A DNA stretch of 64,000 bases from Sphagnum compactum (Eukaryota > Bryophyta > Sphagnopsida > Sphagnales), in the NCBI GenBank assembly GCA_965153455.1, contig OZ234495.1:9978875-10042874 (forward strand). Direction: 5' to 3'. The stretch's first letter is position 1. Each line of letters starts with the position of its first letter. The translations under genes were made by a program, and so were the position numbers. The notes below the pieces were generated by a model, which saw only the letters and a list, made by a program, of their open reading frames with translations, was not told the origin of the DNA and searched no databases. Of the stretch, positions 27,880 to 39,981 are shown one piece after another.

Positions 27880-30800
27880 TTGGGGGCAATTCAATTTTGG
27901 AAACACTTGTTCTCCATTTCAAAATGGTTCCCATGATACCCAATAGATACCCGGTAGATACCCACCTGTTATCATAGGCGAAAAAATATTTTTAAGGAAT
28001 CAAAAAAATCCTACAAGTCTTTTTTACACACAAAAAAACCCTCGGCTACCATAGGCTTTACCAAAACCATGGCCTCAAGGTTTTATGTACCACAAAATGA
28101 ATCAACCAACATTTTTCTCATGTGGTGTGGTGCACATACATACATACATACATACATTTAATACATACATACATACATTTGATCATATTCGAATGTGATG
28201 GCAGGCCGGCGGTTAAATGTGAAACAAGGTCCAAAGGCGCAACTCGGATTGTAGGTATGTTTGACAAAAGGTTGCTCATAGCAACAAATGGAACGGGAGA
28301 CATGCTTCTATATGGATTGCCACCATCAAAGGACAAAACAACCCTTCTATGGGAGGAGCGTATCAATGCGGGTAAGTTATGTATTTGAGGGTATCGTATT
28401 TGAGGGGTATTGTACACAATATTTATTTTGCAGCATGAAAATCTTTACTTTCACACAGGAAATGTAATAAATCAAGATCAGTTTTTTTTTAAAAATAAAA
28501 ATTTTAAAAATATTTTACTTGGTTTTTTTTCAAAAAATAATTAATTCAGTTTTATGGTGTATAGTTTTATTATGTTTTATGGTATTATTGACCGACCCAT
28601 AAACATTTTTAGCATTAGTTGGTGACAAGTTTAAAGAAAGCTGTCAAAATTGTAGGAAAACTGGTGAAAAAATTGCCCAAAATTAAAATTGCCCAAAATC
28701 TAGATCACACTTAAAGTGTTAAAGATATTGAATTTGAACCGACTTAAAAAAAGGTGAACCCAATTATGATGTTTGAAATTTAGCTATTGTGTATTATTAA
28801 TTTTCATCTCTATTGCTAGAGATAATGAATAATTTATTATTAATATTATTATTTGTGTCACTAGGAACAATCGTTGGCCTATTTGTTGATGAGAAACATA
28901 GTTTGGTGTTAATGGGATCCGAATATGGCTCCATCCTAATATTTGCCATAACCCCACTCAAGCAAAAGTCCTATACAAGCAAACAACTTCCTCTTCCAAT
29001 TCTCTCCAAGTTACCACCATGTGATGAGAATGACCTTGCAAACCTTGAGATGATAATGGAAGATGACTATAAGGAGTTAAAGTTGGCATCCGAGGTAATA
29101 ATAATGCACATGTTTCAAAACTCTATTGAATTGTGAAAAATATTTTTAAAATGAGTTAATTATAGATTTATTTTTATTTTTTTTGACTCAAAAAAAATGT
29201 CATGTGCAATTTATGCTTGTGTTTATACTCGTGGGGGGCATGGATATGATGATTGCATAATAAAATGGAAAACACCAATTTAATTAGAGTCGAGTTAACG
29301 AATGATCAATATATTGTTCTCCTTGAATGAATTTGGCATTAATTAAATTACTTTGGAATTTCTTGATTAATTTATTATTTTTATTATTTTTATCAAGAAT
29401 GTCGAAAATCGATATATTTAAACTCATCATGCCTAAAATTAATCATTCCCCTTTACAAAGCTTTTCACATTTTTATTTTAGAGCAACCCATCGATGAATT
29501 TTTATGATCTTGATATTAGGAAATCGAGTCTCAATTGGAGATTGAATTCGACAAAATGAATCTTCAAGAGCAAGCCGATGAGCAAGAAAGGCAAAGGATC
29601 CTCGAAGAGCAAGAGAAACTACACAAGAGAATTGAAGACGACTTGTTATCCCAAGCTCAACATTTGGAAACACGCATTCAAATGGCCGAGAGTGACACAC
29701 AAGCCACGATTCAAAGCTTGATGGATGCACAAGCTTTAAGCTTGACAGAAATGCATAATTATTACCAACATAAGGTGGATTTGCAGCTCTCTTCAAATTG
29801 TCTTGACATTCATGGATTTCTCCCATTTGAGTTGGCATTCCTGAAATGGCTCTCTAAGAGCATCTTCAGCAGTGCTTAGTATGTGACCCTCACAAAATTA
29901 TTTTTCACATCCAAGTTTTAGTTATTTTACTTTTTCGCAACCCTACCCAGAAAACCGAAACTGGGACAGCAGATCAAATAGGTGGGGGACTACTAATAGC
30001 AAACCACCTGGACCAATCATTACGATGGGCTGGGCCGCCAATCAGAAAGAAACACTGACTAGTAGTCAGATCACATTTATTACACTCTTTTCTGCAGGTG
30101 CACACAGTTGCTTGCTGTGCCTTTTTACGAGCCACCGCAACTTGTCCAATTTATGCTGAGCCAAAACCATTTTGCTGAGCTAAACCGGCACATTTTTTCC
30201 CTTTCCTTCATCCAATTTTACTCTGCAGGATCACATACTGAGCACCGCTGGAGATGCTCTCTAAGGGCATTATTATTACCCTATGCCAAAAAAGCACTAG
30301 CAGAAAATTCATTTTTTTCATTTCTTTCTTGTGATACCCAACCCGTATCTACTACCGGGTATCATGAAAAAAAAAAGGGGAGTGTGCAAAGGGGTTAGTT
30401 ATTAGGTGAGTGAAAATTGGATCAAATCCCTTCTTTTGTTTTTCCTTATCCGATGATTGTCTAAGTTTTTGTTTTTTGGATACTTCAAAAAAATTCCACT
30501 TGAAATTTAATTGGCAAATTTTATTAGTATCTCGAGTGTTTTACACATCTCATCCACGTGAAAATTCAGTTAAATACAAATGCGAAAGAAAGAGACAATT
30601 TCACACTTGCATAACATCATAAGAGAATGGGGAGAAATTGTTTATTGCATCATATATATATATATATGCTATACACCTATGAAATGAAGATTGGTGGTCC
30701 ATACCTATTAAGGCATATTTTTTGTCTATCGCCGCATGATTATTTCTCATAATGAAAAACTTTCAATTCTGAAAATTTGCCCTACATCAACATGAATTGA

Positions 30801-33800
30801 TCAAGATTGATGAAGAGCTCAAAAGGTCCAGCATAGTAAAAGAGCAAGTACAAAGAGATAAAGATGTAATGAAAGCTCAAATGAAGGCAAACCAAGAAGA
30901 GTTCTTTGAAAAGTTGGGAACCATTCAACTTGCATTGGAAGCTGTTAATGCAAATGCTGATGCACGGATTCGACAATTGAAAGGAGCTTGTGACAAAGAT
31001 GTGATGAATTATAAGGTTTGTTGTTTGATTAAAATCAAATGCATTCTTTGTTTTATTATTTGATCTTACATGTACACATACGATTCTTCTAGGGATACGT
31101 TAAGAAGTGATCATATTCAAGTTGAACATATGACCCATGGAGAGGATAATTACGGGGCCACATTGGATATACGCCATTATATATAGAGACTTTGAGATTA
31201 CATGTGATTGCAAGCTATGTGTTGGTTATCTCAACAATCATCAACCAATATTAAGTTATGAATTATGTGTTCTATATTCTTATTGATGTAACAAATGTGG
31301 TACATTTTGCAAATATTGAACACAACACGTGAATGCACTTCAATCATACATAGTAATTATTATGGCCATCCACCACATGCATTTAGAAGCTCTAATGGAT
31401 GAAATTGATGTAATACAATATAAGTAACATTTGATTTCTAGATGTTGAGATTAGTCATGCAATTTGCATACATGTAGCCAATTCATAGACAATAAACAAT
31501 TTCAAGTTATAACATTATGGCTCTAGGAGATAGGGCCACTTTCCAAAGTGGTCAATTGTCCATTTAATTCACCATTAGCTTGGATGTTAGATGTTACAAA
31601 AAATGACCAACCCAACTCAAATAGGAAGGATTATTAAACCAATTATTAGAAAAATCCATGAACATAGTTGGGTTGTTTAATTCCTTTGAATAAAAAGCCC
31701 GATAATGTCACCCATTACTTAACAATCCAAAAGTATCCACATCTAACATAGAAAACTAATACTTAAATTTCTTAGGGTGTAATAATGTTTAGTTTTGGAA
31801 CAATGTCCTTTTTTCAATTTGAACATTTGATGAATAATGTGTCCAATTTATGGAATTCCATTACATGGATTATATTCCTATATCCATATTCATAAGAAAA
31901 AGTGAATTGATAAACATTAAGAGTATAGGATATAGGATTAAGCACTTTTTCATGCATAGCTTGGTCCATATTGTTATTTTTTTCATTTTTTTGATGTGTA
32001 GTAGAAACATGGCAATTTTAAAAAAAAATCTCAATTTTTGGTGACTTCTTTGGAAAAAGGACTATTTGAAAAAAATTAATTGAATTTTTTTTTGGCCAAA
32101 TGTTCAAAATTCAGCACAAAATAACACTACCTTAAAGCCCCTAGAAAAAAAACATCTGGACGTTATAAACCATATAGTTTAATGTCACATGTTCAAAGTA
32201 GCGTATTAATATGCTACTTTGTTAGAAAAAACATTAACAACACATCTTCTTGAGGCAAGGCTTACTTCCTTGGGTACACCTAGCTTCCAAATTACCATAC
32301 AAATAAAAAAGCATGAAGTAACATATATATATATATATCGCAAATTGGTTATAGATTAGTGAAAATGAATTTGCCATACATTATTTTGTTCATGAAAATT
32401 GCAAATTGACTAGTTTCAATCTTATGATATCTAGCAAAGTTATGACATAAACATGCAAATTACTGACGAGGAGATGGATTCTGCTCTCAATCGATCAACA
32501 AAAGGGATTGCAAAGGAACGAGGTCGTCTGGCATGGGCACTTGATAGGCTTGCACATGAGAAAAAATTGAATCTGAATTTTCAAGCGCAAATTGTTAAGT
32601 TGGAAGAAGATGAGAAGGGGAACAATGCCAATTTACAAGAACTACAAGAAGTAAGATTATTCATGGATGTAAAAACTATCCAATCATAATAAACATGTGC
32701 ACCATTCCATCTTGCTTGGATTATAAAGTGATGTTTAGTCATGCATTTAATTAATTCATTAAACTTCAATTGAAAACTCTTAAAGTCTTGTTTGCCATTG
32801 TTGAAGTTGTAGATTTTGAGTGTTTTTTTGGTTGAAGGATGACTTGTTTAACATTTTATTTTCGTAATGAAACAATTGTTTGCTTGTGGGTTTATAGGAA
32901 AATTTGAATTTGCAAAAACTAGTGCTTGAATTGGATCATCAACGAGCTTACACCAAACAACAATTGCTAGAAACTCATGAAAAAGGAAATTCCTTGATGA
33001 AGCACCACAAGGACCAATACACTATGTCCCTTGTTCGTGACTTAAGAATTGAACAGGTTCCGATTAAAAATATCTTGAATGACACATACTATTACTTTGG
33101 CATGTCAACATTGATTTATAATATTATGTCAAATTGTGAGTCACAACTCCATGATGATAAATACAAATTAGTGCACATATTGTTGTGATGCATATGACTA
33201 CCTTGATTATTTTTTAAAAATCATTGAAATTAACACCGAATTCTAATCTACTTATGTTCACCTATTTTCACAAAGCTTAAACAAAAATTTAACCTTTAGG
33301 TGTGAGAAATTAGAGTTGCCATATATTTTAAAAAATAATTTGCACACTTAAAAAAAGAAGTGAAATGTGCATTCCAAAACTTTAATGTGCATTCATGGCA
33401 GTTGCTAAAAAGCTCAATGGAAAATGAAGTGGCTGAATTACAATGTAAATTAAGAAAGATGGAAGAATATCAGGTACATTTTCATTAATTTATTGATATT
33501 TACATGAATAAAGTTCTAAAACATTATGAACCCCATTTTTACCTTGAAACAATTCATCTTGAACCTTCCTTCTTGCAATAAATTCAAGCTTGGTGGAAAT
33601 GTTAAGTATTTAATAATAAATGTAAAGTTGTTCGCTGATAGGCAAGTCATATGAAAGAAATAAAGGAGGCCCAAGAAAGAAAGAATCAACTTAAAGCAAA
33701 GTTGGGAGTTCGAAAATCCGAAATGCAAACAATGTATGTCAAGCTTAATGGTTTGGATGTGTACATCAATACATTCGTCCAAACCCTTCGCCAAATTGTT

Positions 33801-35833
33801 GAGAAGCATGACAAGACAGAGTGGTCATCACTTATCAAAGATCTCTACATGATATATGTGAAAGGCATGCATCGAACAATGAAAGCAAAGGGTTTTGAAA
33901 CATATGAGCAAATAATGCATGAAAGGTATTTTTGGTGTGTTACTACAAGCTACTACATGTGATTTTGATAATCAAACGACTCAAAATAGATTTGTGAAAT
34001 ACGTGACAAGGCCACATAAATCATTAACTTGAGACTAACAACCTTGATTGATCATTGGGAGACCAAGCCTAGTACATCAACATGACAAAACATCTAAATT
34101 GTTATAAGCATGGTTGACATTGTTATAGTAAACATCCTCTCTAGAACTGTTGTGTTCAAGAAATAAAACTCAACTTTCATGGTCAAGCTTTTATTGATCC
34201 ATTTGAAATTGTTAAATTTTAGTATGTGGGTTTTTCAATTTTCTTGTCCAAATCAATTAGTAATTTGTCTTGTGGGCTTAAACAAAGTTGTTTTTTTGTC
34301 TCATGCAACATAACAATTGCAAATATCATATGCAAATGCATTACAAAATATCATTACAAATGTGTTACCTATTTTGTGATGGTTATACAGGGAAACACTT
34401 GAGAACTTTGTGGTTGTATTAAAGAGGTCTATTGTTGCGAGGAAAAATGAGCATCGTAGACATGTAATAAAATATATGGAAGAGAACGTGAAATTATTAC
34501 AAGATTATTCTGATGCAAATCAAAATGTTCGAAATTTGGCATATCATATCAAGGCACTCCAAGTAAATCCAAATTCCAAAAACCTAAAAATATTATACCT
34601 CTTTAGGCTTTTCCATGCTTATTTTTGGTTCAATCTTCTAATGTAATTTTGACATGTCAAGAACACAATCATAGAAAAACAATTAGTTTGTTCGGCAACA
34701 TCAATAGAAAAAATCACCACTATGCATCATTTTTTTGGTGCAAAAGATGCAAAAATGTTGTGAAGATGCAAAAAAATAAAAAGTAAAAAGGAAATATTCT
34801 GCAACAATTTCTTCTCTTGAAAAGAAATCCCCAATTTCGAAGAGATATTTCTTTTGAAATTTTTTTTGTCACATTTCATCTTTGATTTTAGTTTGGTAGC
34901 ATTTATAAAACTAGTTTATAAAATATTTAGATAAGTTTTAAAAATACATTGCCATTTAGTGCTCAATCCCTCTAGTTGGGATGCTAGACAATGACACAAC
35001 ACCAAAAAATTGAAAAAAAAATCACTGCACAAGGATTGCAATCATAAATAGTGTATAATTTTATAGATATTGAAGTTGGGATATTGAACATTAATTCATA
35101 GAAAGCTAAAATTAGAAGCATTTGAGTATTTTCACCAAATGATCAAGAATTTGGTTGATGCAAATATATTTTGTTGGTTCTCTTTCTTTCATCTCAAATG
35201 ATCGAATATGTGAGGTTTTGATTTATCCATTCAAACCATGTGGACAATAAATGGGTATCAAATATTAAATTTTCATGAGTTTTTTATTGACTTGAATCTT
35301 TTGTTGTCAATTCTTTTGTAGGAGGTGGTTGGTCCTCCTTTGAATGTAGAATTTCAAACACAAATCATTTCCAACGTGAAAATTGTACAAAAACCATCTC
35401 TAGCAAATTTTCTATATAGTTGTCATGAATCCACGACGTGATGTTGGTGAATGAAATTGGCATGCAGGGAGAAGTGGCACATTTGTCATTAGATGCTACA
35501 AAGCATCGTAAATCAAGATCCTCCACACTAATGCAAATGTTTGAATCATCTAAGCAATCTAGCCCAAGTCCAACAATTCATCAATTGATTTCACAAGCAA
35601 CCATTGGTGGACGACTTTCAAGGAGGTCTTCACGTTCACCATCACCCAACATTTGTGGGAAGTTTGAATCTAAGCCTCACAAATTAAAGCAAATCCAAGA
35701 ACAAACCAAAAATCCTATTCCTTTGACAGAGATCATGAAACCTTACATGCATGGTGGATCTGTATCCAAGCATATGTCTATTCCACACCAAAACGTGGCA
35801 CCATCTTTAACTAAAGATGTGAAAGAACATTGA
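15254..35833 (+). CDS. CFAP57: Cilia- and flagella-associated protein 57 (WDR65 orthologue), 25 exons
   Basis: CFAP57 is an axonemal protein, linked in algae to inner dynein-arm assembly; here it would serve sperm flagella. Exons: 15254-15357, 15784-15888, 16184-16229, 16373-16450, 20189-20295, 20688-20769, 21519-21706, 22052-22174, 22544-22593, 22879-22945, 24740-24824, 25462-25588, 25766-25861, 26045-26189, 26652-27010, 28205-28371, 28865-29094, 29520-29774, 30806-31015, 32435-32650, 32898-33056, 33402-33473, 33642-33925, 34391-34562, 35468-35833. All phases agree except that one small exon (length 1 mod 3) between 16450 and 20189 was not found. The product is about 1,300 residues (human about 1,250). 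WD40 blades fill the first 700 residues (SQTIVYAIGCG; TFTDHTWLIDNSIAIATMDD; KDKVVSVWSY; GHKGVISAIAWSFDS). A coiled coil follows, and the block HVIKYMEENVKLL matches the human C-terminal part. The tail is Ser/Arg-rich. The start is the first ATG before the conserved HTFGFSG block. Confidence 0.9.
15434..15458. repeat. (CT)n microsatellite
   Basis: About 12 CT units in the first intron of the CFAP57 model. A matching (GA)n tract lies further downstream at 15959-15982, in intron 2. Confidence 0.95.
15959..15982. repeat. (GA)n microsatellite
   Basis: About 12 GA units in intron 2 of CFAP57, 70 bases past the exon 2 donor. Confidence 0.95.
16023..16156. repeat. Direct repeat in CFAP57 intron 2, 85-bp period
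   Basis: A segment of about 49 bp starting ttggtaggttttcaatcc recurs 85 bp later with only a few substitutions. Both copies end with caactcaacttgacaat. The second copy ends 27 bp before the exon 3 acceptor, so the duplication has copied sequence close to a splice site without disturbing the exon. Confidence 0.9.
20186..20298 (+). other. CFAP57 exon with probable GC-AG intron donor
   Basis: The exon encodes NICAFSKDEKLLMAASNSAG and continues to CWDIRHAK, matching the human CFAP57 block SMAFSPDSKYLL...WLWEKQK. The base after the AAG codon starts gcaagt, which fits the AG|GCAAGT consensus of GC-AG introns exactly and joins in phase 0 to the exon at 20688. An ordinary GT alternative nine bases further (ATG|gtccct) is also in phase but has a poor donor and adds residues with no human counterpart. 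Confidence 0.55.
20851..20955. repeat. 52-bp tandem duplication
   Basis: Two adjacent copies of about 52 bp beginning aaattagaataat and containing gtacatgtccaacaaaatca, with a few substitutions. It lies in the CFAP57 intron after 20769. Confidence 0.9.
22343..22379. repeat. (AT)n microsatellite
   Basis: An alternating TA tract of about 37 bp in the CFAP57 intron between the exons at 22052 and 22544. Confidence 0.95.
22785..22838. repeat. (AT)n microsatellite
   Basis: An alternating TA tract of about 54 bp in the CFAP57 intron just before the small exon at 22879-22945. Confidence 0.95.
26273..26627. mobile_element. MITE-like element, degenerate copy A
   Basis: This shares a long, near-identical core with copy B at 29858-30259, including cacatccaagttttagttat, accacctggaccaatcat and a block around gagccaaaccggca. 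The left end reads gagcatct as in copy B. The right end (gctgctc) is a diverged form of the expected inverted end. It lies in the CFAP57 intron between the exons at 26045 and 26652, with its right end only about 25 bp from the next acceptor. It encodes no protein, so it would depend on another element for transposition. Confidence 0.75.
27204..27354. repeat. Interstitial telomere-like motifs
   Basis: Two short runs of the plant telomere unit CCCTAAA occur at 27204-27224 and 27338-27354, in the large CFAP57 intron after 27010. Confidence 0.85.
27845..27873. repeat. (CT)n microsatellite
   Basis: About 14 CT units in the CFAP57 intron between the exons ending at 27010 and starting at 28205. Confidence 0.95.
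28135..28178. repeat. (CATA)n microsatellite
   Basis: Repeated CATA units, interrupted once by tttaata, lie about 25 bp before the acceptor of the CFAP57 exon at 28205. Confidence 0.95.
29858..30259. mobile_element. MITE-like element, intact copy B with inverted ends
   Basis: A 402-bp non-coding element. The left end gagcatcttcagcagtgctt and the reverse complement of the right end gagcatctccagcggtgctc match at 16 of 20 positions. Identical tctaa flanks (29853-29857 and 30260-30264) look like a 5-bp target-site duplication. The core is shared with copy A at 26273-26627. It sits in the CFAP57 intron between the exons at 29520 and 30806. It has no open frame of its own. The superfamily is not assigned because a 5-bp duplication does not settle it. 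Confidence 0.82.
35322..35441 (+). other. Alternative terminal exon of CFAP57
   Basis: A strong acceptor (ttcttttgtag) opens a phase-0 frame starting EVVGPPLNVEF that runs 39 codons to a TGA at 35439-35441. It fits the donor at 34562 as well as the exon at 35468 does. Using it would replace the 121-residue Ser/Arg-rich tail by a 39-residue tail. It may instead be an intron, or an exon that loses its end to a small downstream intron. Confidence 0.4.
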
Positions 35834-38800
35834 TCTTCTTCTCTTAAGAATGTTCGCATATTATTGGATTCAATATAATCATAAATAATATTTTGAAATA
35901 AAATGTACATTGATCAATTTTGCGACAAAATTTTAAAATCCAATATGTTAAACTTAATCATGTTAATGTAATAATTTCAAAACTTGTATCCTTCACTAGA
36001 GATTGCACTAATATGGTTATTTGAATTTGTGTTCAAGTTGAGAGAAGACACATAATTTCATATCCATGTTTCGTAATTAATTAGAGGTCTATTTATTCCA
36101 ATCTTATTTTGTTCATTTAAAAATGTGTACAAACCTTTAAAAATCAAACCAACACACACTAAGGGTTATAAAATCAATATGTGTGCATTTGTTTTGGGTT
36201 TGATTCATTTAATTATGCAACAATATGCCAATTTATTATTTCCAAAGCAATATAGACTATTATAAAAATCCATCTTATGAACAAAAGTATCAATATTAAA
36301 AAATTCACCCAAAACAATGACAATGAAATATGTCATTGCATAAATTGAACCACTTGTTGACATTTGAAACTATGTGTTCTATTTAAAACATTTCATAAAC
36401 CAAAACTTACAATGTTATATTTCAATACAATCGCACCTTGTTAATGTCAACATGCCATGGACGTGTAAAATTATTTGGTAGATGTAATTGACAGTACATT
36501 AGTAATACCTACCTTTGAATCCATGCATTGGGACAAAGACCTTTTGCATCAACTTTTGAAATCATGATTGCAAAATCAATCAAATTTTGCAAGGTTATTC
36601 AATTTATATACCTAAGTTCTTTCAATTTTGGTAATATCATACCAAAATTTGAACTTCAACATATGATTTTTTTAAGTTGGGAATTTTCAATTAGAGGTCT
36701 GATAATTTTTCAAAAAGGATGACAAATACATAATAATTTAATTTATGTTGAAGTTGCCCATGCCCATGTACCACAACATAGCTTTGCCATTGGGCTACTA
36801 ATGATGGTATTAGGTTGTTGAACCCCAATATTCCATCAATTATTATTCTCGTCAATCCAAATATTTTGGAGTTGTGGCATGCACCTTGCAAGTGATAGTG
36901 GGTTCAATTCATTCTAAAAATAAGCTACGTAAAATTTTATATTTATAGCCAACTCAAATTAGGTGGTAAAAATGATAGCAAATTATTAAAAATAAAAATC
37001 ATATTCATGCTCGTTACACATTGTTTGGGCACAACATGCATGAATAATCACTTTAATTACTCAACAAACCTTGCATAAGTTTCAAAAAGCAAATAAGATA
37101 ATATTTAATGTCCCCTTTTGTTTTGGTATGATTGTTACTACCAATAAAGTTCCGATTTTGCTTAGCCTTTTTGGATGCATAAGTTTAGTGGCATGTATTT
37201 TTATTTTGTTCTAATGATTATTTCGTTCCATTTTGTTTTTCATTTTTCTATTTCCATGTGACCAAAATGTTATATGAAATGAATGATGTCAATAGTCCAC
37301 AATGACATGAAATCAATCAATACCCTATATTGCTAAGAGAAATCATAAATTATTATTTAATTTTTCAACATTTCATTCTTGTGACCTATTCATTTCCATA
37401 TTTCAATTAGTTCCACAACCATGGAAGGTCCAAGCTCATTCCACTGGGTTGACGACAATTGTGACCCCATAATAAGGTATGATAGTTGAATAACAAGTTC
37501 ATCAATTCTTTGTTGAATAATGATTTAATTTTGAAGATTTATTTTCAAAAAAAAAAAATATTTTCAAATATTCCAAAAGATGTTTCATTTTTCTTAACAA
37601 AAAAATTCTTTTAAGAAAATCTATTTTGAAAATTTCAACATGTTTAAAAATAATGTATATTTTTGTCAAACTTATTATTCAACTCGGGTACTACCTTCAA
37701 TATTAACCATTAAAGCAAAAAATTGTTCCTTTTATAAACCTTCAATGGGTACATTCATAATCTTAGGAGCCACTTAAGAAGGTGGACACTGTTTAAATTT
37801 ATAATATTGTATCTTTGAAAAATCACAAGGGGAACACAATAATCTAAATTATTGTTTTTAAAAAAAAAGGCTCCTAACAAAGTTTCAATTTCATGCAAAT
37901 TGATGATGTTTCATTAGTGATGAAACACTCAAAACTATGAGGTGGACAATTTTGTTTTTTTCAAAATTTTTTTTTTGAAAATGTGCACCATTTATTTTCA
38001 AAATTGGTGAAAATCTTAATATTGACGGTTAAAAGTGTGAAGGAGTTGAAATTGGTGAAGTTCATTTTTATAACACATTTGAACACCTTTGGTACGGAAA
38101 GTTTTTGGTTTTTGAAAATGTGTTTTTAACAAAAAATAAATCATTTTTATGTGATGAAAAGCATAAATACACAATAAAAATCGATGCATATATTATGTAT
38201 GATCAAGGTGTAATTTTAAAAAATCAAATTCAAAACACAATTGTTAACTAGGTGTGAAAAATACAAAAATAAGATTAATAGACCAACACATGAATACCAC
38301 ATGGTTACATGGAGTCTTTGGAAAAGGATTTGTACTTTGGCACCCTTGCTTCCTAAAACTATGAATACATCCCAATGCCACATGGGGCAAACTATGTTAT
38401 ACAATAATTCTTTCAAATACTTAGGTTTCCATCTAATACATATCAAAGTACAACGTTTTGTGAAGAAAGTTATACAAAATTCACAAAAGTCATGTCATAA
38501 AGGACTTCACCATTTTTGTTCAATTTTGGTGCTCTTAAAAGTTTTTTCAAAGGAAACTTTCATGCCATTTTGAAATGGTTTGGAAACCCTTATTTTGAAT
38601 TGCTTATATAACATTCATCAATTTTGAAGATTAATATAAATGGACTCATCATTACAAATTGCAATTACGGTGAACCCATTTACAAGTTTTTTCTATGTAC
38701 TACTACTACATTGGAGGATACACGCATTAAAAAAACACCCCCATTTGGTGTAAAATATTAATTCTGAAATAATTCAAATATTTTACCAAAACCATATTTG

Positions 38801-39981
38801 TGATTCCTTATGTTGCACACTACTTGTGAATTTAAAAACAAATTTGTTTACAAGGGCCCAAACCCTATATTATAGGGTTTAGGAATTTATATAAATGGCA
38901 ATTAGAACACTTAAATTTTTTAAGATTAAATATGTGCATCATTTGATTATTGTTCTATGTTAAAGTTGATCTAATAAGGATGAATTCATATATTTCTGTT
39001 TTTTTATTAAAATATTTTCTTTTACATGTATGTTAATTACCTAATTTGAGATTGTTTAAATGCATTCTATGTATTAGTCTAAATTCTATATCCACATGGA
39101 TTTATTTATAAAATACTAATATGGACTAATTGGTCTTTTTTAGATGTAAGTTAGATTTAAAATTGAGTTTATGTTTTGCTTTTAATTACATCAGATGGGC
39201 AAAATGTATAGGGAATTTCCCAGTGGAAACCCTAAACCCTAAACCCTAAACCCTAGCATTCTATTTATTTGCCTTTTTCCATACAAAGATGATTCTTTTT
39301 ACAATTGGGTTTTTCTAGAAAGTTGTGTTTCTTCGAGATTTTGGGGAAAGAGATTGTTTTGGGAAAGTTTTTAGAACCTTAAAATGAAGATGATTTGCAC
39401 TTGGGGTGCAACAACATTCTGGTGTTGTTGCTCTGACCCTTTTTAAACCCATCTGTGACCTCCATTCTCACCTTAACACAAACAACACAGGCTCTAGGGA
39501 TCGATCATCCGCCTTCAATTTTGAACCAGAGTGAACCAACAACAACAACACCCACCTAAGTAAATTTGCAACCATGATGACAACTGGAGGTTGAAGAAGG
39601 TGAAGGAGATGAGCACAAAAGTCGCACCTTCAAATCATTAATCTCATTGGCAAGCCCAACTGGATACAAATGTGTTATCCTACAATGATCTAGAGCTACT
39701 AAGAAGAACAAAGGTCCCTTGAATTGTGTCACTCTTCAAACAGCCACAGAGAACAAATGTTATGTTCATGTGATAGATTTACACAAGCCAGCTGATTTTT
39801 TAAGTTTAGCTCTTTGAACCCCTCTGATTGTATATATTACTGGGAACTTCGGGAAATTTTTTTCCTTACTCCCAGGAATTGATCAATGTGACCCCGCCTT
39901 TGATGATATAACAAGCCATGATTTTGAGTTTATTCAGGTGGGATTGAAAATTGATTCACCTTAAGACCTTTACCCTTTTTT
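35834..39981. other. AT-rich intergenic DNA between CFAP57 and GT61
   Basis: No complete gene is present. Homopolymer and AT-rich runs dominate. An exon-like piece lies at 37421-37476 (MEGPSSFHWVDDNCDPII, ending at a gtatga donor) and another near 39879-39938 (DQCDPAFDDITSHDFEFIQ, ending at gtggga). Neither is linked to a recognisable gene. Four telomere-type CCCTAAA units lie at 39227-39256. Confidence 0.6.
39227..39256. repeat. Interstitial telomere-like repeat (CCCTAAA)4
   Basis: Four perfect head-to-tail plant telomere units. They may be a short interstitial telomere remnant or a cluster of telo-box regulatory motifs. No gene start is recognised next to them on the plus strand. Confidence 0.9.
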
